Shown piece after piece: positions 33,913 through 42,669 of a stretch of 64,000 nucleotides of DNA. The notes beneath the pieces are model-generated. The model saw nothing but the letters and a program-made list of their open reading frames with translations, had not been told where the DNA came from and made no database searches. Source of the stretch: Phycisphaerae bacterium. GTDB lineage: Bacteria > Planctomycetota > Phycisphaerae > Sedimentisphaerales > Anaerohalosphaeraceae. Numbering within the stretch: position 1 is the first letter of the stretch; every line of letters starts with the position of its first letter. Location: assembly GCA_018052735.1 (NCBI GenBank), contig JAGPMT010000002.1, forward strand, positions 62,001 through 126,000, read 5' to 3'. Position numbers and translations under genes: made by a program.

Positions 33913-35271
33913 TTACTGCCGCTGCATGCGTGTCCAATCTTCGCTTCGGACGCCTTGATAATAGGTAACCACATACTCAATCGTTTTTTCCGTTTGCTGG
34001 TCTAAGGTGAGAGTGTATTTTATTGTATCCAGATCGACTTTTTCATAATAGGTGTCAGCATCGCCGAGATTTTTAATGGTCCAGTAAGATGTAGGGAAAT
34101 TGCGCTTCAGCTCAAGTTTAACCGGCAGAGGGCGTGTATTTTTCAGTTCGAGCTTGAATGTGCGGATTTCGTCCCAGCCGTTCACGTTGCCGTCTTTGTC
34201 AAATCGATAATTATCCGTTTTTTCGTCCATCAGTATCGGATTGACAATAACATTTGAAACAGGACCCAGATTCAGTTCAACATCTTCACCGACAGGAATA
34301 TATTTGAAGCTGGATTGGCCTTCATAGGACAAATGTTGCTGGTCGTCCACACTGCGGAAGACTTTCAGACTGCCGCCGGGGATAGGGGTTTGACCCAACT
34401 TGTGCTCTTGGTCGTTTTTGAAGCTTAAATAGCGGACAACCTGCGGTCCCCAGCGGTCTTCCTCGAATTTGTACAGGTTGACAACAGGAATTTGGTCGGC
34501 CTGAAAACTGGGCAGGCGCTTGGACCACTGGTCAGGAATGGTTTCTGTGCCTTCGATAGTATACAGGAAATATTCGCTGAGACCCTCCTTGCGGATTTCT
34601 TTGGTCTGCAGTGCGGCAGCATCTAATGCGAGCAATTCTCTGCGTGCCCTCCCCGCCAAAGCCCGCGGTTCTTCTATTGCCGAAGCAGGCTTTGCAGGGA
34701 AGACTTCTCCCGGACGGCCGTAAGGATATTGCCGGCGTGCCAATTCCGCTATCTGGTCGAGGATATGAACCTGCCCCACAATGAGACGAGTTTGGGCGTT
34801 TTCATAATCTTCGCCCGAATTATTGGAAACCACCACATAGCCCTCCAAATGCATGGTTTTTTCATTGTTGGACAATGTTCCCAGATAGAACGCTCGCCAC
34901 GACAAGCCGCTGGTCAGATAAGTGATTTCGACTGGTACCCGGCCGTCGATTTCGCTTTTGATGTTCCATAATCCGAGATTCTGCACCCGCGGGGGATATG
35001 TCAGGTCTGCAATGTCGATTTTATCGGCGTAAGCCTGAGGCTGCATCAGCAGGCTGGTCGGATCAATCAATGTATTGGCCCACGAGAACTGAAGTTTATT
35101 ATCACCTTCTTTGAGCGTCAGCGAGCGGGCATCCCGCACCAGTGTCAGATCGGCAGAATTGTAAATTGTCAGCTGCGTCATTTCTTTTGCCGGCAGGGTT
35201 ACGAGGTCAACCTTGGCAGAGACATTGCCCGCCAGCAGTGCAGCGATCAGTATCAGGTTTGTCATTTTCAT
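33913..35271 (-). CDS. Exported DUF4139 domain protein
   Basis: A 452-residue protein with signal peptide (MTNLILIAALLAGNVSA) and a DUF4139-type beta-rich body. Residues from VDLVTLPAKEMTQLTIYNSA through LTSGLSWRAFYLGTL and NAQTRLIVGQ align along their whole length with the extracytoplasmic half of the anti-sigma factor at 37782-39653. The second half has VNLYKFEEDRWGPQVVRYLS, NLGPVSNVIVNPI and LELKRNFPTSYW. No catalytic motif is recognised. AAGGAG precedes ATG 35271, while the frame continues to 35466. Function is unknown; adhesion or envelope assembly is a guess. Confidence 0.85.
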   Translation of the reverse strand: MKMTNLILIAALLAGNVSAKVDLVTLPAKEMTQLTIYNSADLTLVRDARSLTLKEGDNKLQFSWANTLIDPTSLLMQPQAYADKIDIADLTYPPRVQNLGLWNIKSEIDGRVPVEITYLTSGLSWRAFYLGTLSNNEKTMHLEGYVVVSNNSGEDYENAQTRLIVGQVHILDQIAELARRQYPYGRPGEVFPAKPASAIEEPRALAGRARRELLALDAAALQTKEIRKEGLSEYFLYTIEGTETIPDQWSKRLPSFQADQIPVVNLYKFEEDRWGPQVVRYLSFKNDQEHKLGQTPIPGGSLKVFRSVDDQQHLSYEGQSSFKYIPVGEDVELNLGPVSNVIVNPILMDEKTDNYRFDKDGNVNGWDEIRTFKLELKNTRPLPVKLELKRNFPTSYWTIKNLGDADTYYEKVDLDTIKYTLTLDQQTEKTIEYVVTYYQGVRSEDWTRMQRQ

Positions 35272-35359
35272 AATCAATCTCCTTGTCGATATCAGAGCAA
35301 ATATGCTTCTCTCTATTTGCCCAATGTTTTTTGCAGCTCGGAAGTGCATCATATTATTT

Positions 35360-36502
35360 TTACGGACGGACATTGATTCGGCTGTAGCGCATCTCCAATT
35401 CCTTGACTGCCGGACCGTCTTGGGTACGGGCAGGCAGCTGGATTTCAAACTCCAGCGTCGAGGCATCTTTGCGGGTGTATTCCATATTGCAGTTCTTCAT
35501 TTCCCACTGCCCCGGAATGTGCTGTATCATCGTCAGCACGGCCGGCTTGTCTTTGAAATTCTCAATTTTGGCGGTGATAACTTCGTCGGTGTCATAAAGC
35601 ACAATGGCTCCGGCATTGTTTTTGCGGAGGTTGATGCGGTCGTTTTTCATCTGCCGCTGGGTGACTACGATATCGCGGCTGTCGCCGATATAGACTTCTG
35701 TTTTCTGGCCGACCGGCACGATAGAAGTGTAGTCCTCGCCCAGAAAGATGGTGCTTTCGTGTCCATCATCCTGAAACAGCCGCATCTTACCGCCCCAGAG
35801 CGAAAAGTCGCCCAGCCCGCTTTTTTTGTCATTGACGATGCGATAACTGACAGGGATGCCGATGTTGCGGTTTTCAACCTGTTCCGGATCCCAGGGCAGC
35901 TTGGCTGCGTCCCAGACCCAAATCTTGGTGATGGGTACTTCGGGGGCTTTGAGAAACAAAAGCTGCTTGGTTTCCTCATGGGCAATGGACTGCTCGAAAC
36001 TGTCGCCGTAGTCCAGCAATACGGCGGCCTTGTCAAAATCCTCGCCGGAAAAGTTCCGCAGAATCAGATAGCTCTTGAGATCAAGCTTGGTTTCATCTTT
36101 GTCGGCGACGGCTTTGTAGGTTACCAAGCGATCGATATTGGCCAGCAGATAGCTGATGCGGACCGTTTCAGCATAATCGCCCTCGGCGGCAATCTCCCAA
36201 ACCAGAGCCGCCTCGTTGGGCGGATAGCTGACATTGAGCAGCTTAACCTGTTCCGGATGGTCCAGAATGATCAGCCGAATCGAATCCGGATCGATGCTGA
36301 CAGCATTCCACGAGAAGTCCACTTTGTTTAGTCCCTTCTGAAGCGTCAGAACGCGCTCTTCCTCAATCAGTGTGGCAGCCGGATTATCCAGCCGAATAAC
36401 GGTTGCATCCCGCTGCGGCAGGGCGACCAGTTTGGTCCGCCCGTGTGCGGCAGCTGCAACAGCCAGAACGGCGATGCTGGTTAAAATGGTTTTTGCTTTC
36501 AT
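35360..36502 (-). CDS. Exported DUF4139-related protein, divergent copy
   Basis: A 380-residue secreted protein with signal peptide (TILTSIAVLAVAAAAHG). It has the same order of features as the neighbouring DUF4139 proteins in shorter form: TKLVALPQRDATVIRLDNPA, VLTLQKGLNKVDFSWNAVSI, VRISYLLANIDRLVTYKAVA, SYLILRNFSGEDFDKAAVLL and, near the end, MIQHIPGQWEMKN. The family relation is judged by eye and is weaker than between the other two copies. It starts 26 bases after the serpin gene. Function unknown. Confidence 0.75.
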   Translation of the reverse strand: MKAKTILTSIAVLAVAAAAHGRTKLVALPQRDATVIRLDNPAATLIEEERVLTLQKGLNKVDFSWNAVSIDPDSIRLIILDHPEQVKLLNVSYPPNEAALVWEIAAEGDYAETVRISYLLANIDRLVTYKAVADKDETKLDLKSYLILRNFSGEDFDKAAVLLDYGDSFEQSIAHEETKQLLFLKAPEVPITKIWVWDAAKLPWDPEQVENRNIGIPVSYRIVNDKKSGLGDFSLWGGKMRLFQDDGHESTIFLGEDYTSIVPVGQKTEVYIGDSRDIVVTQRQMKNDRINLRKNNAGAIVLYDTDEVITAKIENFKDKPAVLTMIQHIPGQWEMKNCNMEYTRKDASTLEFEIQLPARTQDGPAVKELEMRYSRINVRP

Positions 36503-36528
36503 AGTACTGCTCCTTTCACAAAATAGCG

Positions 36529-37785
36529 TTATTGTTCTTGGACAGGATTCATAATCCGGCCGATGAATAAAATACTGCCGGTTTTATTATCTTTTATGAC
36601 AAATACAAACGGCCGATCGGCTCGGAATACCAGCGGAGGTTCAGGTACAGCGGCTGTGGGGGCAATCACGGCTGTGGCGGCGGCTGCCTCGGTGCCTTCT
36701 TCATTTACTTCTACGAATGCTTTATGAAGGACATCGGATATAAAAAGGTCTTTTGTGCCGGTTATCCCTGAAAAGTCTGCTGTGCTGCCAAAGGCGTCCG
36801 GCATGCCCATTGCTGCCAGCGTTTGAGACAGCGAAAACTGCGACTCTATCTTAAATCGCGGCAGGTAAACGTCAACCGCCTTCATTTGCATGCTGTTCAT
36901 CCATTGGGTCAGCAGTTTTGCTGTAAGATCCTCTTCAAAGCGTCCTGCATATCCTTTTTCCGGCAGCAGCACGACCATGCTCAAGTCGCCGCCTTTGTAC
37001 GGCAGTTCGAGCGTCTCTACCTTAATGCCGCGGGCAGTTCGGAAGCTGACGTGTTCTCCATATCTGTATTTGCCGCGGCGGTGCATCAACGGCGCCGGAA
37101 CCGTCCTGTCATGCGAAATATAAAAAGGCTCATTTTGGGTCAGTTTTGGATCAAACTCTTCAGCCCAGCTCCCTTTAAAATAAATGGCGTTGGTCAGCAC
37201 CAGCCGCGTTGCCGCACTCAGGGCGCCGGCGGGAATCAGGTTTTTGATTTTGTCCTGAGTTTTGTCCTGAATCCATTGATTGATTTTCAGCCGCACGGCT
37301 TCTGTTTCGCTGATAAAATTCACAGTTTCCAGTCCGGCATGGTAAAAATTCTTATTGAGCATGATGAAAGAATCCAAAAATGGATAATCCTTCTGCCCCC
37401 ACAGTGCGTTGGCGATGGAAAGCAGATAGTCGCCTTTCTGTCCCTGCCGGTTCATCTGGGTTATCAGCCGGCCGAATGCCGGATGAAAGGGCTCGGACAG
37501 CTCCAGAGCATTGGGTTCTGTATCGAAGGGAAAATGCAGCGTCTGGGCCATTTGCCGAGCAGTTTGCTCTTTTGCGCCTGCATAGACAAGTGCCAGCGCT
37601 GTCGAAATGCTGAAAGGAGAGAAAAACAGATTGCCATCCTGATTTTTCAACTGTGCGTAAAGTTCCAAAGCAAAGGCGGTATTGCCCTCAACAATGGCTT
37701 TGCTGTATGGTTGGAATTCAGCCCAACAAATGCCTGCGGCCATCAGCAGCACTGCGGCCGGCATGAACAGTGCTTTCGGTTTCAT
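36529..37785 (-). CDS. Exported serpin (serine protease inhibitor)
   Basis: A 418-residue serpin with a signal peptide (AAVLLMAAGICWA). Core motifs are NLFFSPFSISTALALVYAGA, VLTNAIYFKGSWAEEFDP, VVLLPEKGYAG and DRPFVFVIKDNKTGSILFIG then RIMNP. The reactive-loop hinge EEGTEAAAAT has the small residues needed for loop insertion, so it should be an inhibitor by suicide trapping. Counting from the hinge, P1-P1' falls in the TAAVPE segment, probably Ala-Ala or Thr-Ala, which suits elastase- or subtilisin-like proteases rather than trypsin-like ones. Its ATG overlaps the anti-sigma stop by four bases, with AAGGAG upstream. Confidence 0.95.
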   Translation of the reverse strand: MKPKALFMPAAVLLMAAGICWAEFQPYSKAIVEGNTAFALELYAQLKNQDGNLFFSPFSISTALALVYAGAKEQTARQMAQTLHFPFDTEPNALELSEPFHPAFGRLITQMNRQGQKGDYLLSIANALWGQKDYPFLDSFIMLNKNFYHAGLETVNFISETEAVRLKINQWIQDKTQDKIKNLIPAGALSAATRLVLTNAIYFKGSWAEEFDPKLTQNEPFYISHDRTVPAPLMHRRGKYRYGEHVSFRTARGIKVETLELPYKGGDLSMVVLLPEKGYAGRFEEDLTAKLLTQWMNSMQMKAVDVYLPRFKIESQFSLSQTLAAMGMPDAFGSTADFSGITGTKDLFISDVLHKAFVEVNEEGTEAAAATAVIAPTAAVPEPPLVFRADRPFVFVIKDNKTGSILFIGRIMNPVQEQ

Positions 37786-39653
37786 TTTTCCTGCTCCTTG
37801 CTTTGTGCAGTCATTTTTTCAACATAATATTCGCTTCGCCGCTGCTGATATTTGGTGACGGTATAGCCAAATGTTTTTTCCGAGCGCGGGGCAAGCACCA
37901 GTGTAAATCGGGCATGGCTTTTGTCGTGCTTTGTATAAGCAGCATGCGGTGTGGAATTACCATTGGCGTTTATGCCCGATTCCCAGTAATCGTTTATTTT
38001 CAATTCCCAATAGTCGGTTCCGAAGTTTCGAGTTATCTCAATCTCTGCAGGAATCTGGCGGGTATTGGTCAGTTTCAATTGCCACGATTCGATTTCATCC
38101 CAGCCGTCGATATCTCCATTGTTGTTGAATGTATAGTTGTCTGTCCGGCTGTCTGTCTGTATCGGCTCTACCTTGACCAGCAACGCCGCACCGAGGTTCA
38201 GTTCCGCATCTTCATTGACAGGGATATACTTTACCTCAGCAGACCCGATATATGATAAATTCTTTTTTTCATTAAGTCGGCGGTATAGTCGAACATTGCC
38301 TTCCGGCAGGGGAGTATTGCCCAGTTTGTGGGCTGCATCATTTTTGAACGAGATAAATCGGATGGTATCTGTCCCGTACCGGTCTTCGTCATATTTGTAC
38401 AGGCTTTTGACCGGTATGCCGCTGGCATCCAGTGATTCCAATCGCTTGGCCCATGCATTCGGCAAGTCTTCAGTGCCTTCAATAGTATAGAGATAATATT
38501 CGCTAAGAGCCTCCTTTTGGATATCCTTGATTTCGTATTTGAATGCTCCGCCGCCGAATCTTCCGCTCGTATCAGAAAAAAGCATGCCTGTCTGAGCGAA
38601 ATCAGCCAGCAAAGGGACTTTTTTGAGAGCATCTTTTTCATCCTGCTGAGGAACATCTGGTCCATACGGGTAATACCGACCGGCCAGATAATTGATGGTT
38701 TCAGTCAGTCGTGTCTGGCCGACGACCAGCCGCGTCTGGGCATTCTGGAAATCTTGGCCGGAGCTGTTAGCGACATTTACAAATCCTTTCAAGTCCAATG
38801 TTGTCTCATCTTCGTTTAGCGTTCCTTCATAGAATGCCCGCCAAGACAACCCGCTGACAAAATAGGTAATCTCAAACGACACCGCACCCTCAACTTCCGA
38901 ACGAATGAGCCAGCGTCCAATGTCTTTCAAACGGGCCGGGTAAACAAGCTGCTGAGTATCGATTTTGTCGGCATACTCCAGCGGCTGAAGCGATAAACTT
39001 GTCGGATCAATCAAGGTTTCAGCCCACATAAACTGAAGCCAGTTCCAGCCGGGCTTCAATGTCAGACGCCGGATATCCCGAACCAGCGTCAAATCGGCGG
39101 TGTTATATATTGTAACCTGCATTGTGTCAGGGGCAGGTAAAACAACCAGTTCTATGGCGCTGGCGGGGGCAAATGGCGGACTGTCTGGTATAGAATCAGA
39201 TGATACAATTTTAACACTGTTTTGCACTGGCTGTGCACCATCTTGGATGAATTTTGTGTCAGAGAGGTAATCTCTGCTGTCTTTGAATTGTTCCCTTTTT
39301 TTGGGACCGAAACGGTCGGCTGCACCGATTTTGTTTTGGCTGTCAGGCAGAAATATCCATAATGCTGTAACCACTAAAGCAGCTGCGGCCGCCCAGCCAA
39401 TCCATACCTTACGGTAAAAGGCACCTGTTTTTTCTCCAGCCATTTTAGACATAAGTGTTTTAGAAACAAGATCATCGGGCAGTTCAACATCACCTTCAAG
39501 AACAGACATTACAGAGAATTTTCTTTTTAATTCTGACAAATGCTGTCGGCATTCGGGGCATTTGTCTAAATGCTGACGAACTGCTAAGCCGGCGTTTGCT
39601 TCAAGAAGCCCAAAGGCATATTGAATAAGAATGTCTTGATTGAAGTGATTCAT
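37782..39653 (-). CDS. Anti-sigma factor fused to an extracytoplasmic DUF4139-type domain
   Basis: A 623-residue membrane protein. Residues 1-60 form a zinc-binding anti-sigma domain (QHLDKCPECRQHL, His28, Cys32, Cys35). One membrane helix follows (WIGWAAAAALVVTALWIFLP, about 84-103), then a linker, and from about residue 168 a domain homologous to the exported DUF4139 protein at 33913-35271 (IYNTADLTLVRDIRRLTLKP, FVSGLSWRAFYEGTL, NAQTRLVVGQTRL). It should hold the sigma factor at the membrane and release it after an external signal is read by the outer domain. It overlaps sigma upstream and serpin downstream, both by ATGA. Confidence 0.88.
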   Translation of the reverse strand: MNHFNQDILIQYAFGLLEANAGLAVRQHLDKCPECRQHLSELKRKFSVMSVLEGDVELPDDLVSKTLMSKMAGEKTGAFYRKVWIGWAAAAALVVTALWIFLPDSQNKIGAADRFGPKKREQFKDSRDYLSDTKFIQDGAQPVQNSVKIVSSDSIPDSPPFAPASAIELVVLPAPDTMQVTIYNTADLTLVRDIRRLTLKPGWNWLQFMWAETLIDPTSLSLQPLEYADKIDTQQLVYPARLKDIGRWLIRSEVEGAVSFEITYFVSGLSWRAFYEGTLNEDETTLDLKGFVNVANSSGQDFQNAQTRLVVGQTRLTETINYLAGRYYPYGPDVPQQDEKDALKKVPLLADFAQTGMLFSDTSGRFGGGAFKYEIKDIQKEALSEYYLYTIEGTEDLPNAWAKRLESLDASGIPVKSLYKYDEDRYGTDTIRFISFKNDAAHKLGNTPLPEGNVRLYRRLNEKKNLSYIGSAEVKYIPVNEDAELNLGAALLVKVEPIQTDSRTDNYTFNNNGDIDGWDEIESWQLKLTNTRQIPAEIEITRNFGTDYWELKINDYWESGINANGNSTPHAAYTKHDKSHARFTLVLAPRSEKTFGYTVTKYQQRRSEYYVEKMTAQSKEQEK

Positions 39654-40237
39654 TGATTCTCTCCGGCTGGGTCAGGCAGCAGGGCAGCCATTTTTTTGAG
39701 GGCACGAAACAAATGTGTCTTAACTGTTCCGACCGAACAGTTCAAGACCTCGGCGATCTGCTGATGAGTGAACTGGTGGTAATAATTCAGGATAAGGGCT
39801 GTCCGCTGCTGTTCTGGTAGCTTGCCGAGAGCATCGCGTACCTGTCGGCGCTGCTCATCGAGTATAAGCTGGTCAGCGGGTTGTGGAGCTCCGGCCGGCA
39901 AGGTTGTTTCAAGCGTACCGCAATGAATACCGTCTGCACATATCGGCTGGCTGAGAGAAACGGCGGTATGCTTCTTTTCCTGCTGTCTGCGGGTGATGGC
40001 TGTACGGGCAGCAATGGTTACCAGCCACGGCCGCAAATTATCCCCGTGAAATGCAGCCGCATATTTGTGCGCTTTTTGGAAGGTCTCCTGAAAAAGGTCC
40101 TCAGCTTGCTCGTGATTGTGTGTCATTTTTGTCAAATACCCCAGCACCGCCGGTCCATGCCGGCGAACGATTGTTTCAAACGCCCCCGTCTGGCCGCTCC
40201 GAAAGGCGTCTAACAGATTTCTGTCGCTGTCGTCCAT
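39650..40237 (-). CDS. ECF-type RNA polymerase sigma factor
   Basis: A 195-residue group 4 sigma factor. Region 2 has LLDAFRSGQTGAFETIVRRH, AEDLFQETFQKAHKY and LRPWLVTIAARTAITRRQ. Region 4 has ALGKLPEQQRTALILNYYHQ then FTHQQIAEVLNCSVGTVKTH. It is the first gene of the operon and overlaps the anti-sigma gene by four bases, the normal arrangement for a sigma/anti-sigma pair. The linker between regions 2 and 4 contains two cysteines (ICADGIHCG), of unknown relevance. An ECF-like promoter 20-50 bases upstream suggests autoregulation. Confidence 0.95.
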   Translation of the reverse strand: MDDSDRNLLDAFRSGQTGAFETIVRRHGPAVLGYLTKMTHNHEQAEDLFQETFQKAHKYAAAFHGDNLRPWLVTIAARTAITRRQQEKKHTAVSLSQPICADGIHCGTLETTLPAGAPQPADQLILDEQRRQVRDALGKLPEQQRTALILNYYHQFTHQQIAEVLNCSVGTVKTHLFRALKKMAALLPDPAGENQ

Positions 40238-40260
40238 ATAGGAATCCTGCTGAGGATATA

Positions 40261-40288
40261 GACAATCATACTACCCCAAAGGTTGACA
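40261..40288 (-). promoter_or_regulatory. Candidate ECF-dependent promoter of the sigma/serpin operon
   Basis: On the minus strand TGTCAACC (40288-40281) is followed after 16 bases by TGTC (40264-40261). The AAC core at -35 and GTC-like -10 at this spacing is the general layout of ECF promoters. Transcription would start about 15-20 bases before the sigma start codon. Other sigma factors cannot be excluded. Confidence 0.45.
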
Positions 40289-40446
40289 GGAAAAGGTAAA
40301 ATTACTGTAAAAACTAAAACCCCTGCATCGATGCGACGGAAAAAAAAGAGGCAAAAAAGGAAGAAGACACTAATATCAAAGAATAACTACCTTAGATTAA
40401 CAATACTTTGGTCAGGACAAGTGGGAGTGACTTATCGCATTGGGAA

Positions 40447-41022
40447 TCACAAAAACTGCTGAAATCCCTTTCGAATGAGCATCACAGCGATAGCGGCCAG
40501 CAGCAGACTGAAGACTTTGGAAACGGCCTTGGTGCCTGCTTCGCCGAGGGCCTTCAGCAAGATATCTGAAGCAGCAAAAACAATTCCGGCCAGCAGGATA
40601 TTGGCAATCACAGAAATCAGCGTAGCGGCAATGCCGTATTCGGAGATAATCAGCAAAGAGGTCGTCAGAACAGCCGGACCGGCAATCAAAGGGGTGCCCA
40701 GCGGCACGGCCCCCAGTGGTTCACCGGGATTGCGGCGTGCCTTTACAGGATTCAGAATATCCGTAATCGCCAGACAGAACAAAATTGCCCCGCCGGCTGC
40801 CATAAAATCGCCGATAGTGATGCCCAGCAGATGAAAAACGCCTTTTCCGACACAGATGAATCCTACAGCAACCGCCGCGGCGGTCAGCATCGACTGGATG
40901 ATAATTCGCCGTTTTTCCAGCCGGCTCAGACCTTCAGTCAGCGAGACGAATATCGGCAGCACTCCGATGGGATCCACCGCTACAAACATTGGAATCAATG
41001 CCAGCAGAATATCTTTGAGCAT
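40447..41022 (-). CDS. MarC family membrane protein (second copy)
   Basis: A 191-residue membrane protein with about six helices. MarC motifs are FVAVDPIGVLPIFVSLTEGL at the N-terminus, AAGGAILFCLAITDIL, AVPLGTPLIAGPAVLTTSL and AVMLIRKGFQ at the end. Function is unknown. It belongs to a different subgroup from the copy at 32472-33059, which lacks the DPIG motif. It is 209 bases upstream of the sigma gene on the same strand and probably has its own transcript, because an ECF-like promoter lies in the gap. A divergent CreD-like gene starts 184 bases away. Confidence 0.92.
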   Translation of the reverse strand: MLKDILLALIPMFVAVDPIGVLPIFVSLTEGLSRLEKRRIIIQSMLTAAAVAVGFICVGKGVFHLLGITIGDFMAAGGAILFCLAITDILNPVKARRNPGEPLGAVPLGTPLIAGPAVLTTSLLIISEYGIAATLISVIANILLAGIVFAASDILLKALGEAGTKAVSKVFSLLLAAIAVMLIRKGFQQFL

Positions 41023-41206
41023 TTTTTTCTCCTAAAACTCCTTTTAAGCAGCTCAATTCTAACTCGCCCAATTCCCGATTGCAATTGGATTGTTTTTGCA
41101 CTTGTTAGATGAAAAAAGTATCGTACTGCATTTCAGTATGTAATTTTTAGACAAAAGCATATTCTGTCGATAAAATAGTATTGAACCGTTCTGCAGGAGG
41201 CATTCT

Positions 41207-42475
41207 ATGGCCAGACGAATAGCAGCTATAGCTTTTATTTATGCTTGTACGGCGGCAGCGTGGATGATACTGTCAGTTACAATGCTGGTTCGTACGGAAA
41301 GTCTGGATACTCGCCTGCACGAAGCTGTCGGCCAGTTGTGGGGAACGGCTCATACTCAAACGCAGCCGCAGGTATATTATAAAATCCCATCCTCTTCAAG
41401 CCTGAGCGAATCCAATGAGCAGAACGAGACTGTAGAACATCTTGCTTTGGACAGCAGTCAAATAGCGGTTGATTTGAAACTGGACTACAGACGCAAAGGA
41501 CTGCTGTGGTATTCAGTGTATCAGGTGCAATTCGCCGGCCAATACCGAATTGCCAATCCCGGCAGTCAGCAGCGTGAGATTTATGTGGATTTTGCTTTTC
41601 CGTCTGAACAGGCGATTTATGACAATTTCCGTTTTGCTGCGGATGGACAGGATATTACCAATTCAGCATTCAAGACGGGCCGCTTTGTCCATGCTTTTCA
41701 GATGGACCCCGGCCAAACGAAGGAAATAGAAATTGCCTATACATCGCAGGGTATGGATGAGTGGATTTATGATTTCGGGGGCGGTGTCAAGCAGGTGCGG
41801 AATTTTGTGTTTGTGATGACGACAGATTTTGACCGGATTGATTTTCCGCAGAGGAGTGTTTCGCCGACAGTCAAGGCCAAGACTGCAAAAGGGTGGAAAC
41901 TGGTATGGGCCTACAACAATATGCTGACAGGCGCCTGCATAGGGATGACAATGCCCAAAAAACTCAATCCGGGACCGTGGGTCAGCCGGCTGACGGCTGC
42001 CGCCCCTGTTTCGCTGTTTCTGTTTTTCTTTCTGCTGTTTATCTGCACAACCCTGCGAGAAATTAAAATCCATCCTATGAATTACTTTTTCCTCGGCGCA
42101 GCTTTTTTCAGTTTTCATCTGCTGCTGGCCTATCTGGTCGATTTCATTTCTATTCACATTGCTTTCTGGATCTGTTCGGCTGTTTCGATTGTGCTGGTAG
42201 TTTCCTATATGCGGCTGGTGGCCGGACCGCGATTTGCCTTTCTGGAAGTTGCCCTTTTCCAGCTTGTGTATCTGGTTGTCTTTTCTTACACATTTTTCTT
42301 TGAGGGCTATACCGGACTGGCAATCACGGTACTGTGTATCTGTACGCTGTTTGCAGTGATGCAGATGACCGGCCGGCTTGACTGGGAAAAGGTCTTTGCT
42401 AACGGCCTCCCAAAGCCGGCTAAGTCCCGCAAACCGCAGGACGGGGGGCAAAACCGCCCCAATGTACCGGACTAA
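41207..42475 (+). CDS. CreD-like inner membrane protein
   Basis: A 422-residue membrane protein. One N-terminal helix (IAAIAFIYACTAAAWMILSV) is followed by a large outer domain (about 30-260) and a C-terminal bundle of about six helices starting at LTAAAPVSLFLFFFLLFICT. The ending FAVMQMTGRLDWEKVF resembles the C-terminus of E. coli CreD, an inner membrane protein linked to colicin E2 tolerance and envelope stress through CreBC. No creBC genes are near. GCAGGAGG precedes ATG 41207. Assignment to the CreD family is moderate, since sequence identity in the outer domain cannot be judged by eye. Confidence 0.65.
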   Translation: MARRIAAIAFIYACTAAAWMILSVTMLVRTESLDTRLHEAVGQLWGTAHTQTQPQVYYKIPSSSSLSESNEQNETVEHLALDSSQIAVDLKLDYRRKGLLWYSVYQVQFAGQYRIANPGSQQREIYVDFAFPSEQAIYDNFRFAADGQDITNSAFKTGRFVHAFQMDPGQTKEIEIAYTSQGMDEWIYDFGGGVKQVRNFVFVMTTDFDRIDFPQRSVSPTVKAKTAKGWKLVWAYNNMLTGACIGMTMPKKLNPGPWVSRLTAAAPVSLFLFFFLLFICTTLREIKIHPMNYFFLGAAFFSFHLLLAYLVDFISIHIAFWICSAVSIVLVVSYMRLVAGPRFAFLEVALFQLVYLVVFSYTFFFEGYTGLAITVLCICTLFAVMQMTGRLDWEKVFANGLPKPAKSRKPQDGGQNRPNVPD

Positions 42476-42669
42476 AACCGGCAGGGTATTATTGGACACC
42501 AAGCCTTGTTTTGCTTAGCAGATGAAATGCAATGCACAACGGCAATGATTTCAGTATAAATTATTTTTCTCGAGTAAAAATCTGCTTGCAGATACTTGTT
42601 TTTAAAATATAAAGTATCATAATACTGCCATGCATTTGGTTATAGTATAATGAACAAAAGGTATTTTTG

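Noticed and set aside
35213-36331. 372-codon plus-strand frame
   Set aside because: It lies opposite two exported DUF4139-type genes that have signal peptides, ribosome sites and paralogues; the frame is a by-product of their codon use.
36823-37827. 334-codon plus-strand frame
   Set aside because: It is antisense to the serpin gene, which has complete family motifs.
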